A stretch of DNA of 64,000 nt, from positions 62,001-126,000 of the forward strand of contig DASXCQ010000043.1 of assembly GCA_036491115.1 (NCBI GenBank), read 5' to 3'. Positions 1 through 9,099 of the stretch are shown here, in pieces. The position numbers and the translations under genes are program-made. The notes under the pieces were generated by a model, which saw only the letters and a list, made by a program, of their open reading frames with translations, ran no database searches and was not told where the DNA came from. This stretch comes from DATEPR01 sp036491115 (lineage in GTDB: Bacteria; Actinomycetota; Actinomycetes; Mycobacteriales; Pseudonocardiaceae). Numbering within the stretch: the stretch's first letter is position 1; every line of letters starts with the position of its first letter.

Positions 1-409
1 CCGCCCGGATGATGTTGTCCGCGACGCCGCCCCGCCGGGCCGCGGCCAGCACGGCCAGCGGCACGGCGATGACGAGTGTGAACACCACGCCCGCGACCAG
101 CAGCCACAACGTCACCGGGAGGCTGGTGAGGATCAGCCCGGTGACCGAACTGTTGTAGAAGTAGGAGAATCCGAGATTGCCCTGGAACAGGTGGCCCAGG
201 AACGTCAGGTACTGGCTCCACAGCGGTTTGTCCAAGCCCAACTGGGCACGCAACTCACGCACGGCGGTGGGCGTGGCATGCGTGCCCAGCAGGGTTGTCG
301 CCGGGTCGCCCGGGATCAGCCGGACCAGGAAGAACACGATCAGCGAGATCCCGAGCAGCACCGGAATCAGGGACACCAGCCGGCGCAGGATGTAGACGAC
401 GTACTTCAT
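1..409 (-). CDS. ABC transporter permease, DppB/OppB family (partial)
   Basis: The first 136 codons of an inner-membrane permease for peptide-type (family 5) ABC import; the rest lies beyond the left edge. The protein starts MKYVVYILRRL and continues with a first transmembrane helix and the family-typical stretch VRLIPGDPA, then a periplasmic loop containing the NLGFSYFY segment and a second hydrophobic helix. The ATG at 409 lies 16 bp downstream of the receptor gene's stop, so the two are one operon. Substrate cannot be read from the sequence; the family imports di/oligopeptides, nickel or sugars. Confidence 0.9.
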   Translation of the reverse strand, partial: MKYVVYILRRLVSLIPVLLGISLIVFFLVRLIPGDPATTLLGTHATPTAVRELRAQLGLDKPLWSQYLTFLGHLFQGNLGFSYFYNSSVTGLILTSLPVTLWLLVAGVVFTLVIAVPLAVLAAARRGGVADNIIRA

Positions 410-425
410 CGGCTCCCCAGCCTTG

Positions 426-2024
426 TCACATGGACACGTCTTCCAGGTGGTAGTAGCCGGTGGGCAACACGTGGAATCCCTTGACGTCGGCGCTGCGCGA
501 GTACGGGAACGGCGAGTAGAACAGGAACGCCATGAACGCCGACTCGGCAGCCTGCTGCTGGACATCGTCGTACAGGTTCTGCCGCTTCGTCTTGTCGAAC
601 TCCTGCTCGGCCTGGTGCACCAACCCGGTCAACGTCTTGTCGTCGAAACCGGTGTTGAACGAGTGGCCGCCGGATGCCGGGTCGAGTGCGTACTGCGCCA
701 GCTCGTCGGGGTCGGCCAGGTCGTTGGTCCAGTAGGAGTGCGCGATGTCGTAGTTCAGCGCCGTGGTCAGGTCGTGCTGGGCGCTGGCGTCCACGTTCTG
801 GATGTTCATCGTGATGCCCAGTTCCTTCAGCGACGCCTGGAGGATCTGCGCGATGGCCGCGTCCACGCTGTCACCGGACATCGCCAGCCACGTGGTGGAG
901 AAGCCGTGCGGCACCGAGGACCGCTGAAGCTCCTGGCGGGCCTTGTCCATGTCGAACTGGATGCCGGGCGAGTTCTTGTCGTAGAACGGGCCCGCCGGCA
1001 TCATGAACGAGTTCGCCGGCTGGCCGTGCCCGAACAGGATGTTCTTGACCAGGGCCTCGCGATCGATGGCGTAGGAGATGGCCCGCCGGACGTGGACGTC
1101 CTGGTACGGGTGCCGGGTCTGGTTCATCATGATCACGTCGGTCCTGGTCGACGGGAACAGGTCGACGGCCAGGCCGGGCGTGTTCTGCAGCTGGCTCAGG
1201 CTGGAGAACGGCGGCGCTTCGTTGATGTGCGCCTGGCCGCCCTGCAACTGGATGGCCCGTGAGTTGTCGTCCGGTACGACCTTCCACGACACGGTGTCCA
1301 CGTGCGGCTTGCCCGCCTGCCAGTAGTGCTGGTTGCGCTTCAGCCGGATGAAGTCGCCCTTCTGCCAGACGTCCCACTGGAACGGTCCGGTGCCGACGGG
1401 CGCGGCGTAGAACTCCTTGGCGGTCTTGCCGCCGTAGTCCTTCGGGATGATCCCGTTGTTCGGGCAGCTCAGGTCGGCCAGCAGCGGGGCCCACGGGTAC
1501 TTGGTGGTGACCACGACCGTCTCGGGGTCGGGCGTGGTGACCTCCTTGATGGCCGTGTTGATGAACTCCCAGCCGCCCTTGGTGGCGCTGGAGGCGTCGA
1601 TGGAGAACTTGACGTCCGCCGAGGTCAGCGGCCGGCCGTTGTGGAACTTGACGCCCTTGCGGAGCTTGAAGGTGGCGGTGAGGTTGTCCGAGGACATCGT
1701 GTAGCTCTGCGCCAGCCACGGTCGCACGCCCTGGCCGTCCTCGGTCATCTCCACGAGGTTCTCGTACATCTGCTGGTAGACCCACAGCGAGGCGTTGCTG
1801 AAGACCGTCGTCTTGTCCATGTCGACGGAGTCGTTGGCCCGGACGATGACGAGGTCACCGCCCTTCGCGGCACCGCCGCCGCCCGATGAACCGGACGAAC
1901 TGCCGCACGCGGCCAGTATCGGTCCGGAGGCGAACGCGCCCAGGCCCAGCGCACCGAGCTGGAGCATGCGGCGACGGCTGACGGCGGGCACCCGGAGGCC
2001 CGCGGGGATCGAGGGGTCTGACAT
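426..2024 (-). CDS. ABC transporter substrate-binding lipoprotein, SBP family 5 (Tat-exported)
   Basis: A 532-residue extracytoplasmic solute receptor for the DppB-type permease downstream. Residues 16-21 (SRRRML) form a twin-arginine motif, followed by a hydrophobic stretch and a lipobox LAAC with Cys40 as the lipidation site, then a Ser/Gly linker. The body has the family 5 core, for example the segment LRKGVKFHNGRPLTSADVKF near residue 125, and ends at about the usual length of 500-550 residues. The ATG is preceded by AGGAGGAG. A perfect 19-bp palindrome lies 21 bp upstream of the start and is a likely repressor site. Ligand unknown; linkage to the divergent amidase fusion hints at an amide or peptide-like compound, which is inference. 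Confidence 0.92.
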   Translation of the reverse strand: MSDPSIPAGLRVPAVSRRRMLQLGALGLGAFASGPILAACGSSSGSSGGGGAAKGGDLVIVRANDSVDMDKTTVFSNASLWVYQQMYENLVEMTEDGQGVRPWLAQSYTMSSDNLTATFKLRKGVKFHNGRPLTSADVKFSIDASSATKGGWEFINTAIKEVTTPDPETVVVTTKYPWAPLLADLSCPNNGIIPKDYGGKTAKEFYAAPVGTGPFQWDVWQKGDFIRLKRNQHYWQAGKPHVDTVSWKVVPDDNSRAIQLQGGQAHINEAPPFSSLSQLQNTPGLAVDLFPSTRTDVIMMNQTRHPYQDVHVRRAISYAIDREALVKNILFGHGQPANSFMMPAGPFYDKNSPGIQFDMDKARQELQRSSVPHGFSTTWLAMSGDSVDAAIAQILQASLKELGITMNIQNVDASAQHDLTTALNYDIAHSYWTNDLADPDELAQYALDPASGGHSFNTGFDDKTLTGLVHQAEQEFDKTKRQNLYDDVQQQAAESAFMAFLFYSPFPYSRSADVKGFHVLPTGYYHLEDVSM

Positions 2025-2044
2025 ATCAGCTCCTCCTGGCCGGC

Positions 2045-2063
2045 GCTGTCAACTGTTGACAGC
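2045..2063. promoter_or_regulatory. perfect palindrome, candidate operator of the dpp-like operon
   Basis: GCTGTCAACTGTTGACAGC is a perfect inverted repeat with 9-bp arms around a central T, in the divergent spacer between the receptor gene (minus) and the reductase-amidase fusion (plus). It sits 21 bp upstream of the receptor start and includes a TTGACA hexamer that could be a -35 element for the plus-strand gene, with TATGCT 15 bp further on. Arms of this kind are typical of GntR- or TetR-family operators; no such regulator gene is adjacent, so the binding protein is unknown. Confidence 0.55.
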
Positions 2064-2236
2064 GAGCGGGAGCGACTATGCTCCGGAGTTATTTGCGGGC
2101 TGGTTGGTTGACATACGTAAGGCTGATGGCCCTCGATGGACATCAGATGCAACGAAACCAGAGGCTAGATCATGCAACTTGGTTTGGGTAGTGTCCAGCC
2201 CGCGAGGATGGGAAAACGCAACCCAAGGGGTAGCCG

Positions 2237-4372
2237 GTGCGACTGACCATCATCGGCGCGGGTGCCATCGGCGGCACCGTCGGCGCCCACCTGATCCGAT
2301 CCGGACACGATGTCCTGTTCTGCGACGGCGATGCGGAGCACGTCGCGGCCATCAACGACGCCGGCCTGTCCATCGAGGGACCGGTGGAGAACTTCACCGT
2401 GCGCGCCCGCGCCGTCACGCCCGACGCACTGCCCGACCGGCTGGACCACGTCGCCATCGCCGTGAAGAGCCACCACACCGCCGTGGCCGCCGAACCGTTG
2501 CGGGACCGATTGGCCCCGGACGGTTATCTGGTGAGCTTCCAGAACGGACTGACCGCCGACACGCTCGCGTCGGTCGTCGGCCCGGAGCGGCTCATGGTCA
2601 GCTTCGTCAACTTCGGCGCCGACGTGCTCGGACCTGGTCGGATCATGCAGGGCAACATCGGCACGTTCCGGGTCGGCGAACTGACCGGCGAGATCACGCC
2701 ACGGCTGACCGAACTCGTCGCCGCGCTCCCCTACGCCGAGGCCACGCCCAACATCGTGGGCTTCCTGTGGGGCAAGGAAGCCTACGGAGCCATGCTGTAC
2801 GCCGGGGCTGTTTCCGATCTGTCCATCGCGGACTCGTTGGCACAGGCCCGGTGGCGGCCGCTGATGCTGGCGGTCGCCCGGGAGGTGCTGGCCCAGTCGC
2901 CGGTGCCGCCGGAGTCGTTCGACGGCTTCGATCCCGCCGATCTGGAGGGTTCGCTGGCCCGGCTGGTGGCGTTCAACCGGGGCAGTGCCAAGTCGCACAG
3001 CGGCATCTACCGCGATCTCATGGTGCGCAAGCGCAAGACCGAGGTCGACGACCTGCTGCGCGACCTGGCCGGTCCGCTCACCACGTATGCCGGTGAACTG
3101 ATCAAGGCCATCGAGCGCGGGGAACGTACCTGTGAGGTGGCCAACCTGGAACTGCTCGCCGCCTACGAGCGGGCGAACCGGCTCGGCAGGCCGCTGAACG
3201 CGATCGTCGATCTGCTGTCCGCGCCGCGCCGCGCGCCGGACGGTCCGCTGCACGGCGTGCCGATCGCGGTGAAGGACATGATTGACATCGCCGGACGGCC
3301 CAGGGGCAACGGCAATGCCGCGTCGATGGCCGGTCCGCCGGCCACGGCCGACGCACCCGTCGTGGCCGCACTGCGGGAGGCGGGCGCCGACGTGTTCGCC
3401 GTGACGTCGCTGCTGGAGTACGCGGCCGGTGCCGTGCATCCCGACGTGCCGGAGGCGATGAACCCGTTCGATCCGAAACGGACCGCGGGCGGCTCCAGCG
3501 GCGGGTCGGCCGCGCTGGTCGGCGCGGGCGTGTGTGCGGTGGCGTTGGGCACGGACACCGGTGGGTCGATCCGGATTCCGGCGCACTACTGCGCCACCGT
3601 CGGCTTCAAGCCGACCCACGGTGCGCTGCCGGACGAGGGCGTGCAGCCGCTCGCGCCGACACTGGACCATGTCGGCCTGCTCGCCAGGGATGTCGCCACG
3701 ACGGTCGAGGTGTTCGCCGCCCTCACCGGTCTGTCGCCCGCGCCTGCGGTCGATGGCGCGCTTCGGGTGGGAGTGGTGCGCGATCAACTGGCCGGTGTGC
3801 GGCCGGACGTGGCGGCGGCGGTCGGTGAGGCGGTGGCGGCGCTGCGGGCGGCCGGTTGTGCCGTCGTCGAGGTGGACGGCGGGCCGTTCGTCGAACTGTT
3901 GGCTACGTTCGAGCCCATCCTGCTGTTCGAGGCATGGCAGGTGCACGGCGAGCGGGTCACCGCCGACCCCGGGCACTACGGCCCGGAAACGTTGCGGCTG
4001 CTGCGATCCGGCGCGTCCGTGACGGCGGACGCCTACGCGGCCGCGCTGGCCGACCGGACCCGGCTGCTGCCGGCGGCGCTCGGTCGCTACGAGGGCGTCG
4101 ACGTCCTGCTCACGCCCGCAGCTCCCTATGTCGCGCCCGAGACGACGCCGCCGATCGACACGCCGGACGGCGAGGCCGAGGGCACGTTCACCGGGGTGCA
4201 CAACCTGACCGGAGCGCCCGCGCTGGTGCTGCCGTGCGGATGGAACGGTGACGGTCTGCCGATCGGCCTGCAGTTGTCCGCCCGGCCGGGTACCGACATG
4301 ACGCTGCTCGCCGTTGCCCAACGGGTGGCGGACATGATCGACTTCCGGCCACGCCCGCCCGTCATCGGCTAA
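2237..4372 (+). CDS. Fusion: ketopantoate-reductase-like (ApbA/PanE) domain + amidase signature domain
   Basis: One continuous 711-codon frame holding two enzymes. Residues 1 to about 305 form an ApbA/PanE-type NAD(P)-binding reductase: the dinucleotide motif GAGAIGGTVGAHL at the N-terminus and the conserved Lys180 in WGKEAYG, although the Asn that normally follows is missing. Residues about 325-711 form an amidase of the GatA/FAAH type with the full triad Lys346 (AVKD), cis-Ser420 (GGSSGGS) and nucleophile Ser444 (TGGSIR); the spacing Ser420-Ser444 equals that of FAAH. The amidase lacks its usual N-terminal helices, which the reductase C-terminal domain replaces. GTG start at 2237 with AAGGGG upstream. 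It is divergent from a peptide-type importer. Probable role: hydrolysis of an imported amide plus reduction of a keto acid; the substrate is unknown. Confidence 0.88.
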   Translation: MRLTIIGAGAIGGTVGAHLIRSGHDVLFCDGDAEHVAAINDAGLSIEGPVENFTVRARAVTPDALPDRLDHVAIAVKSHHTAVAAEPLRDRLAPDGYLVSFQNGLTADTLASVVGPERLMVSFVNFGADVLGPGRIMQGNIGTFRVGELTGEITPRLTELVAALPYAEATPNIVGFLWGKEAYGAMLYAGAVSDLSIADSLAQARWRPLMLAVAREVLAQSPVPPESFDGFDPADLEGSLARLVAFNRGSAKSHSGIYRDLMVRKRKTEVDDLLRDLAGPLTTYAGELIKAIERGERTCEVANLELLAAYERANRLGRPLNAIVDLLSAPRRAPDGPLHGVPIAVKDMIDIAGRPRGNGNAASMAGPPATADAPVVAALREAGADVFAVTSLLEYAAGAVHPDVPEAMNPFDPKRTAGGSSGGSAALVGAGVCAVALGTDTGGSIRIPAHYCATVGFKPTHGALPDEGVQPLAPTLDHVGLLARDVATTVEVFAALTGLSPAPAVDGALRVGVVRDQLAGVRPDVAAAVGEAVAALRAAGCAVVEVDGGPFVELLATFEPILLFEAWQVHGERVTADPGHYGPETLRLLRSGASVTADAYAAALADRTRLLPAALGRYEGVDVLLTPAAPYVAPETTPPIDTPDGEAEGTFTGVHNLTGAPALVLPCGWNGDGLPIGLQLSARPGTDMTLLAVAQRVADMIDFRPRPPVIG

Positions 4373-4713
4373 CTCAGGCCGAGCGCCAGCCCGGCCGCCA
4401 CCGGCGCCAGATAGATCAGCGGGAACGGAATGTGCGAGTACCACCGGGCCCGCACCACGGTGGTCACCGCACCGACGAAGTACAGAATCAGCCCGATCGC
4501 CGCGAGCAACCCGATCACCGGCACGAACAGCCCGACCACCAGACCGACGGCACCGGCCGCCTTCGCGCTACCCAGCCACGGCAGCCACGACGTAGGCACG
4601 CCGTACTCGGCGATCGGCTCGGTGACCCATTTCGCCCTGGCGAACACCGAGACGGCCGAGAACGCGACCATGGCGGCGCCGACAACGGTGACGATGACGT
4701 AGGCGGTCGACAT
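4369..4713 (-). CDS. DoxX-like membrane protein
   Basis: A 114-residue protein with four predicted transmembrane helices, in the DoxX/DoxD-like superfamily. The sequence shows the family pattern of a first helix (YVIVTVVGAAMVAFSAV), a conserved loop around WVTEPIAEYGVP, a second helix rich in Gly/Ala (KAAGAVGLVVGLFVP) and a basic turn before the last helix. ATG at 4713 is preceded by GAGGGGAAAG; a longer in-frame extension upstream would overlap the regulator gene and has no such site. The 3' end overlaps the convergent amidase fusion by 4 bp. Cellular role unknown; many relatives are described only as membrane proteins of redox or quinone context. Confidence 0.8.
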   Translation of the reverse strand: MSTAYVIVTVVGAAMVAFSAVSVFARAKWVTEPIAEYGVPTSWLPWLGSAKAAGAVGLVVGLFVPVIGLLAAIGLILYFVGAVTTVVRARWYSHIPFPLIYLAPVAAGLALGLS

Positions 4714-4737
4714 CAGCTTTCCCCTCACCCCTGGCAG

Positions 4738-4755
4738 GACGCCCGTTCGGGCGTC
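4738..4755. promoter_or_regulatory. palindrome in the DoxX/AfsR divergent spacer
   Basis: GACGCCCGTTCGGGCGTC is a perfect inverted repeat (8-bp arms, TT centre) between the two divergent starts, 24 bp from the DoxX-like ATG. It could be an operator or, if transcribed, a short hairpin. Nothing identifies the binding protein. Confidence 0.35.
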
Positions 4756-4787
4756 GTCACACCCCTGACCCCGCGCGGCCCCCGAAT

Positions 4788-7700
4788 GTGACAACCGGCC
4801 ACGGCCGAAACGTCCGGTACGGCATCCTGTCGGGCGTGCGGTGCGACGTGTTGGTGTTGGGTCCGGTGCTGGTGGCGGGCGCGGTCCGGCCGTCGTCGCC
4901 GCTGACCAGGACGATCGTCGGGCTGCTCGCGGTGGCGGGCGAGGACGGGCTGAGCGACGCGGCCATCGGCGACCTGGTGTGGGGCGTGGACTCGGTGCCC
5001 GTGTCGCGGTTGAACGTCGCGGTGCACCGGGCGCGGGACTGGCTGGAGCGGCACACCGGCGGGCGGGTCCGCATCGACCGCACCACCACCGGCTACGCGC
5101 TCCGTGGCGGTCTCGTCGACGCCGCCCGGTTCACCGAACTGCTGGCAGGCGAGACCACCGAGCAGGACCTGATCACCGCGTTGACCCTGTGGCGGGGCAC
5201 CCCGCTGGCCGACGTGGTGGCGCTCGGCGGGGTGGAGCCGCTGGTCGCGCCGCTGCACGAGCGACACCGCGCCGCCGTCCTCGGCTACGCCCGCCTCCTG
5301 CTCGGCTCCGCGCGGGTGGCGGAGGCCGTCGGGCTGCTCACCCCGGTCGCGGACACCCGGCCGCTGGACGAGCAGGTGCACGCACTTCTGCTCACCGCGC
5401 TGGCCGCGGACGGCCGGCAGGCCGACGCACTGGCCCGCTACGACCAGATCCGGCGACGGCTGGCCGACGAGCTCGGCGTCGACCCTGGCACCGAACTGTC
5501 CGGGGCCATGGTTCGGGTGCTGCGGGGCGACCTGCCCGGTCCGCGGGAGCCCGCACCGGTGGTGGTGCGGCCCGCACAGTTGACGCCGGCCGTGACGTCG
5601 TTCACCGGCCGCCGGGCACAGCTGGCCGAGCTCGACGCGGTGGCCGACGGCGGCCCGAGGGTGGCACTGGTGACCGGCGTCGGAGGTGTCGGGAAGACAG
5701 CGCTGGCCGTCCACTGGGCACACCGCAGGGCGGCCGACTTCCCGGACGGGCACCTCTATGTCGACCTGCGCGGCTACTCGCACGGTCGGGCGGTGACTCC
5801 TGCGGAGGCGCTGGCCCGGTTCCTGCGTGGCCTGGGCGTCGCGCCCGCCGCGTTGCCCTCGGACACCGACGAGAGCGCGACGCTGTACCGGTCGCTGCTG
5901 GCCGGCAGGCGGATGCTGGTGGTGCTGGACAACGCGGCCGACGTGGCGCAGGTGCGTCCGCTGCTGCCCGGCGATCCCGGCTCGGTGGTGGTGGTGACCA
6001 GCCGGGACCGGTTGGACGGGCTCGTGGTCCGGGAGGGCGCCACCAGGGTGATCGTGGACGTGCTCGGTGCGGCCGAGTCGCTGGCGTTGCTGGCAGCCGC
6101 GGTGGGAGCGGACCGGGTCGCGGCCGAGCCGACGGCGGCGGCCGAACTGGCCGGGTTGTGCGGTCGGCTGCCGTTGGCGTTGCGGGTGGTGGCTGCGAAC
6201 CTGATCGGGCGGCCGGACCTGCGGATCGACGAGTGCGTCCGCACGCTCGCCGCGGACCGGATGGGCGGCCTGACGGTCACCGGCGATCCGGCGTCGTCGG
6301 TGCACGAGGTGTTCGACCAGTCCTACTGCCGCCTGGACGCGGCCACCCGCCGGATGTACCGGCTGCTGGGCGCCGCGCCGGGCGCCGACATCACGGTGGC
6401 CGGGGCGGCGGCGCTGGCCGACGTCACCGAACCAGCGGCGGAACGGGCGTTGCGCACGCTGGTGATCGCGCACCTGGTGGGCGAGGCCGCCGGCCGCTAC
6501 TCCATGCACGACCTGGTCGGCGAGCACGCCAGGGGCAGGGCCGACGCCGACGAGCACGTCGCGGCGCGGACACGCCTGGAGGACTGGTACGGCGGCACGG
6601 CCGAGGTGTGCTGCCTGCGGCTCTGGCCGAACCTGCGGCGGCTGCCGGACGCGACCGACCCGGACGTGCCGGCGCCGGACGACATGGCCGGCTGGCTGGA
6701 CGCCGAGGCGGCGAACCTGGTCGCCGTCGTGCGGCACGCCGCCGACCGCGGCCGGCACGACTACGTGTGGCGGACCGTGCACGCCACCCGTGCGGTGCCG
6801 GACTTCGGCGACAGCGCGGGCGCCCTGCTGGCGGCGGCCAGGTTGGGCCTGGCCAGCGCGATCGAGATGCGGGACTGGGTGGGCATCTCGGCCCTGTCCC
6901 GGCTGGTTGCCAGCACGTGCCAGCGCACCGGGCTGTTGGCCGAGGCGCCGGAGCACACCCGCAGGTCGATCGAGGCGGCCGACCGGGTCGGGTGGGCGTC
7001 GGGCAAGGTGTCCGCGCTCAACGACCTGGCGATCTGGCACGGTTCGACGGGGGATCTGGCCCGGGCCAACGAGATCCTGCGTGAGGTGGTGGCCACCTGC
7101 ACGACGCCGGACCTGTGGTACCTGCGGGCGCAGGCGTTGGGCAACATGGCCACGGCGTACCGGTTCATCGGCGACCTGCCGGCCGCGGCCCGGCACGCCC
7201 GGCTGTCGCTGGCCGGGTACCGGCGCCTGCGCGGTGCCGGGGAAGGCTTCGTGCCCAGCTTGCTGGAGCTGGCCGTGGTGCAGTACGAGATGGGACGGCT
7301 GGACGAGGCGCGGCGCAACATGCTGCTGGTCCGGTGGGCACCATCGGAACGGTCCCGTTTGGACACCCGGTGCGGGTCTGCCGACTGGCTGGCCAGGGTG
7401 GAGTGCGCCTCGGGCAACCTGGCCGACGCCGTCGCGTACGCCGACGAGGGCGCGGAACTGGCCGACCAGACGCAGGACCAGGAACGGCTGACCAACGCGC
7501 AGGCCACCCGAGGGCTGATCGAGCTGCGGCTGGGGCAGCCGTCGGTGGCGCTGGACCGGTTCCGGGCGTCGGCCGGGCTCGCGGTCTCGGCGACCGATCC
7601 GGCGGGCGAGGCTGCTGCGCTGATCGGCATGGCGGCGGCGCACCAGGCGTTGGGCGAGCTCGATCAGGCGGTGGCGCACGCGCAGGGCGCACTGAGCATC

Positions 7701-7892
7701 GCGCGGGACCGCGACTACCGGCTCGTCCAGTCCGACGCCCACACGATGCTGGCCGTCGCCGACCTCAAGCACGGCCGGACGGCGGCCGCGGTGGGCCACG
7801 CCCGCCAGGCCCTGGCGACGGCAGGCGCGTCCGCGACTCGGGCCGCGCGGGCTCGCGAGGTGCTCACGGAAACGGGTGCGGCCACGGGTTGA
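4788..7892 (+). CDS. AfsR/SARP-type transcriptional regulator (winged helix, BTAD, NB-ARC, TPR)
   Basis: A 1034-residue cytoplasmic regulator with the complete AfsR architecture: N-terminal OmpR-like winged helix (about residues 15-105), bacterial transcriptional activation domain (about 110-255), NB-ARC ATPase with a P-loop GVGGVGKT and Walker B VVLDNA (about 275-560) and C-terminal TPR-like helices. AfsR relatives bind direct repeats near -35 and activate secondary-metabolite or developmental genes, with ATP-dependent control. GTG starts at 4788 and 4836 are both possible; the second begins directly at the winged helix. Its 3' end overlaps the convergent YcaO gene by 29 bp, making it a candidate regulator of the ESX-like/YcaO operon. 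Confidence 0.93.
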   Translation: MTTGHGRNVRYGILSGVRCDVLVLGPVLVAGAVRPSSPLTRTIVGLLAVAGEDGLSDAAIGDLVWGVDSVPVSRLNVAVHRARDWLERHTGGRVRIDRTTTGYALRGGLVDAARFTELLAGETTEQDLITALTLWRGTPLADVVALGGVEPLVAPLHERHRAAVLGYARLLLGSARVAEAVGLLTPVADTRPLDEQVHALLLTALAADGRQADALARYDQIRRRLADELGVDPGTELSGAMVRVLRGDLPGPREPAPVVVRPAQLTPAVTSFTGRRAQLAELDAVADGGPRVALVTGVGGVGKTALAVHWAHRRAADFPDGHLYVDLRGYSHGRAVTPAEALARFLRGLGVAPAALPSDTDESATLYRSLLAGRRMLVVLDNAADVAQVRPLLPGDPGSVVVVTSRDRLDGLVVREGATRVIVDVLGAAESLALLAAAVGADRVAAEPTAAAELAGLCGRLPLALRVVAANLIGRPDLRIDECVRTLAADRMGGLTVTGDPASSVHEVFDQSYCRLDAATRRMYRLLGAAPGADITVAGAAALADVTEPAAERALRTLVIAHLVGEAAGRYSMHDLVGEHARGRADADEHVAARTRLEDWYGGTAEVCCLRLWPNLRRLPDATDPDVPAPDDMAGWLDAEAANLVAVVRHAADRGRHDYVWRTVHATRAVPDFGDSAGALLAAARLGLASAIEMRDWVGISALSRLVASTCQRTGLLAEAPEHTRRSIEAADRVGWASGKVSALNDLAIWHGSTGDLARANEILREVVATCTTPDLWYLRAQALGNMATAYRFIGDLPAAARHARLSLAGYRRLRGAGEGFVPSLLELAVVQYEMGRLDEARRNMLLVRWAPSERSRLDTRCGSADWLARVECASGNLADAVAYADEGAELADQTQDQERLTNAQATRGLIELRLGQPSVALDRFRASAGLAVSATDPAGEAAALIGMAAAHQALGELDQAVAHAQGALSIARDRDYRLVQSDAHTMLAVADLKHGRTAAAVGHARQALATAGASATRAARAREVLTETGAATG

Positions 7893-9099
7893 GCGGACCG
7901 CCGGCGTAGGCGGTCAGCCTGGGCAGGTCGTCCACCCGACGGTAGGCGTGGCCGAACGTCATCGGCAGCGCACCTGGCACGACGACCTTCACGCAGGCCA
8001 GCTCGCGCGCCGACAACTCCGGTGTGGTCTGGTCGACCACGAGCACGTCCAGGCCCGAGCCTGTGTAGCGGGCCACCAACTCCAGCACGTCGTCCCGCAG
8101 ATCCGCGTTGCGCACGCCGTCTGTCTCGACCGGAGATGACGGCCCGCTCAGGAACGACGTCCTGGCCGCCGCAGCCGGATCCGCGTACAGCAACGCGTGA
8201 TCGGGCATGGCCCGCACCAGCGACGACTGTTCCGCCATCGCCCGCGCCCGCACCCGCCGCGCCGGGTAGCGGTCGGCGAGGTCGCGGTGGAACGGGCCGA
8301 GTTCGGTCAGCGCGTGCTCGGCCGCCGCGTCGAACGAGGACGGATGGGCGGCCGTCGCGCACGCGAACGCCGGACCATCGGTCGATGTCGCACACGCCAG
8401 CACACAGGGCACCCGCTGTTCCACCGACATGTCGAACAACGTCACCCGGCAGCCCGCGATCGCCCCGCCGGGCAACCGGGGCAGGCCGCGCCGCGCGTAC
8501 CAGGTCAGCAGGAACGCGTCCCGCTCCGCCACCTCCAGCAGCCCGTGCAGGATCGCCTCCTCCAGGCACCCGCCGACCGCGGACCCGTTCGACGTCTCGT
8601 ACAGGAAACCGCGGTGCCGGGGCGTCGGGCTGTTCCGGCCGTAGTAGGCGACGTCGATCGGCAGCAGCACGTCGTCGTCACGTCGGAACGAGTACGCCCG
8701 GACCCAGTCGTAGTCCCGCGTCGGGGAGAACCGGTCCAACGCGAAACCGGGCCGCAGGCCGGCGTCCGGGCCGTGGGTGCCGAGGGTGCGTGGGTCGATC
8801 GCCCTGTCCCGCAGGTCCCAGTACGACCCGCGCACCACCGGCACGTCGTGCGGCAGCCAGCCCGACCACCGTTCCCACGCCTCCAGCACCGCGATCCGCC
8901 GGGCGGTGTCGGAATCGGCTGCCCGGCCGTGGCCGCGCACCGTCACGCCGGGACGCACCGCCAGTGCCGCCGACGCCACGTGCGTCCCGGCCGCGACGTG
9001 CTCGGTGAGACCGGTGACCGGGCCGGGATCGAGATCGGTCAGCGGGCGGATCCGGTAGTCGTCCCGCGACCGCTTGGGCCTCGGGCACAACCGGATCAC
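7864..9099 (-). CDS. YcaO-domain protein (ATP-dependent heterocyclase/thioamidation type)
   Basis: A 411-residue YcaO enzyme. The ATP/Mg-binding signatures are present: LEAWERWSG with Glu73 and Glu76, and the block ETSNGSAVGG (168-177) followed by LEEAILHGLLEV and ERDAF with Glu180/181, Glu189 and Glu192. The C-terminus is Pro-rich (NPWPHPFP) like the PxPxP tail of azoline-forming YcaO cyclodehydratases. Known relatives phosphorylate a peptide backbone amide to make azolines, thioamides or amidines. There is no ThiF-like or leader-binding partner, no TfuA and no dehydrogenase beside it. The GTG start overlaps the stop of the upstream WXG-type gene as GTGA, so the two are translationally coupled. 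The target is unknown; the two cotranscribed ESX-like proteins are obvious candidates. Confidence 0.9.
   Translation of the reverse strand: MIRLCPRPKRSRDDYRIRPLTDLDPGPVTGLTEHVAAGTHVASAALAVRPGVTVRGHGRAADSDTARRIAVLEAWERWSGWLPHDVPVVRGSYWDLRDRAIDPRTLGTHGPDAGLRPGFALDRFSPTRDYDWVRAYSFRRDDDVLLPIDVAYYGRNSPTPRHRGFLYETSNGSAVGGCLEEAILHGLLEVAERDAFLLTWYARRGLPRLPGGAIAGCRVTLFDMSVEQRVPCVLACATSTDGPAFACATAAHPSSFDAAAEHALTELGPFHRDLADRYPARRVRARAMAEQSSLVRAMPDHALLYADPAAAARTSFLSGPSSPVETDGVRNADLRDDVLELVARYTGSGLDVLVVDQTTPELSARELACVKVVVPGALPMTFGHAYRRVDDLPRLTAYAGGPLNPWPHPFP

Noticed and set aside
4725..7799. 1024-codon minus-strand open frame across the AfsR-type gene
   Set aside because: It is a shadow of the real gene: Arg/Gly/Pro/His-rich composition, no domains, caused by high GC at third positions. 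Similar shadows at 2165-4444, 30115-31998 and 39930-41963 were dropped for the same reason.
7864..9099. A classical azole-peptide (TOMM) cluster with a short precursor peptide
   Set aside because: No short leader-core gene, no ThiF-like or dehydrogenase partner and no transporter is found within the neighbouring 5 kb.
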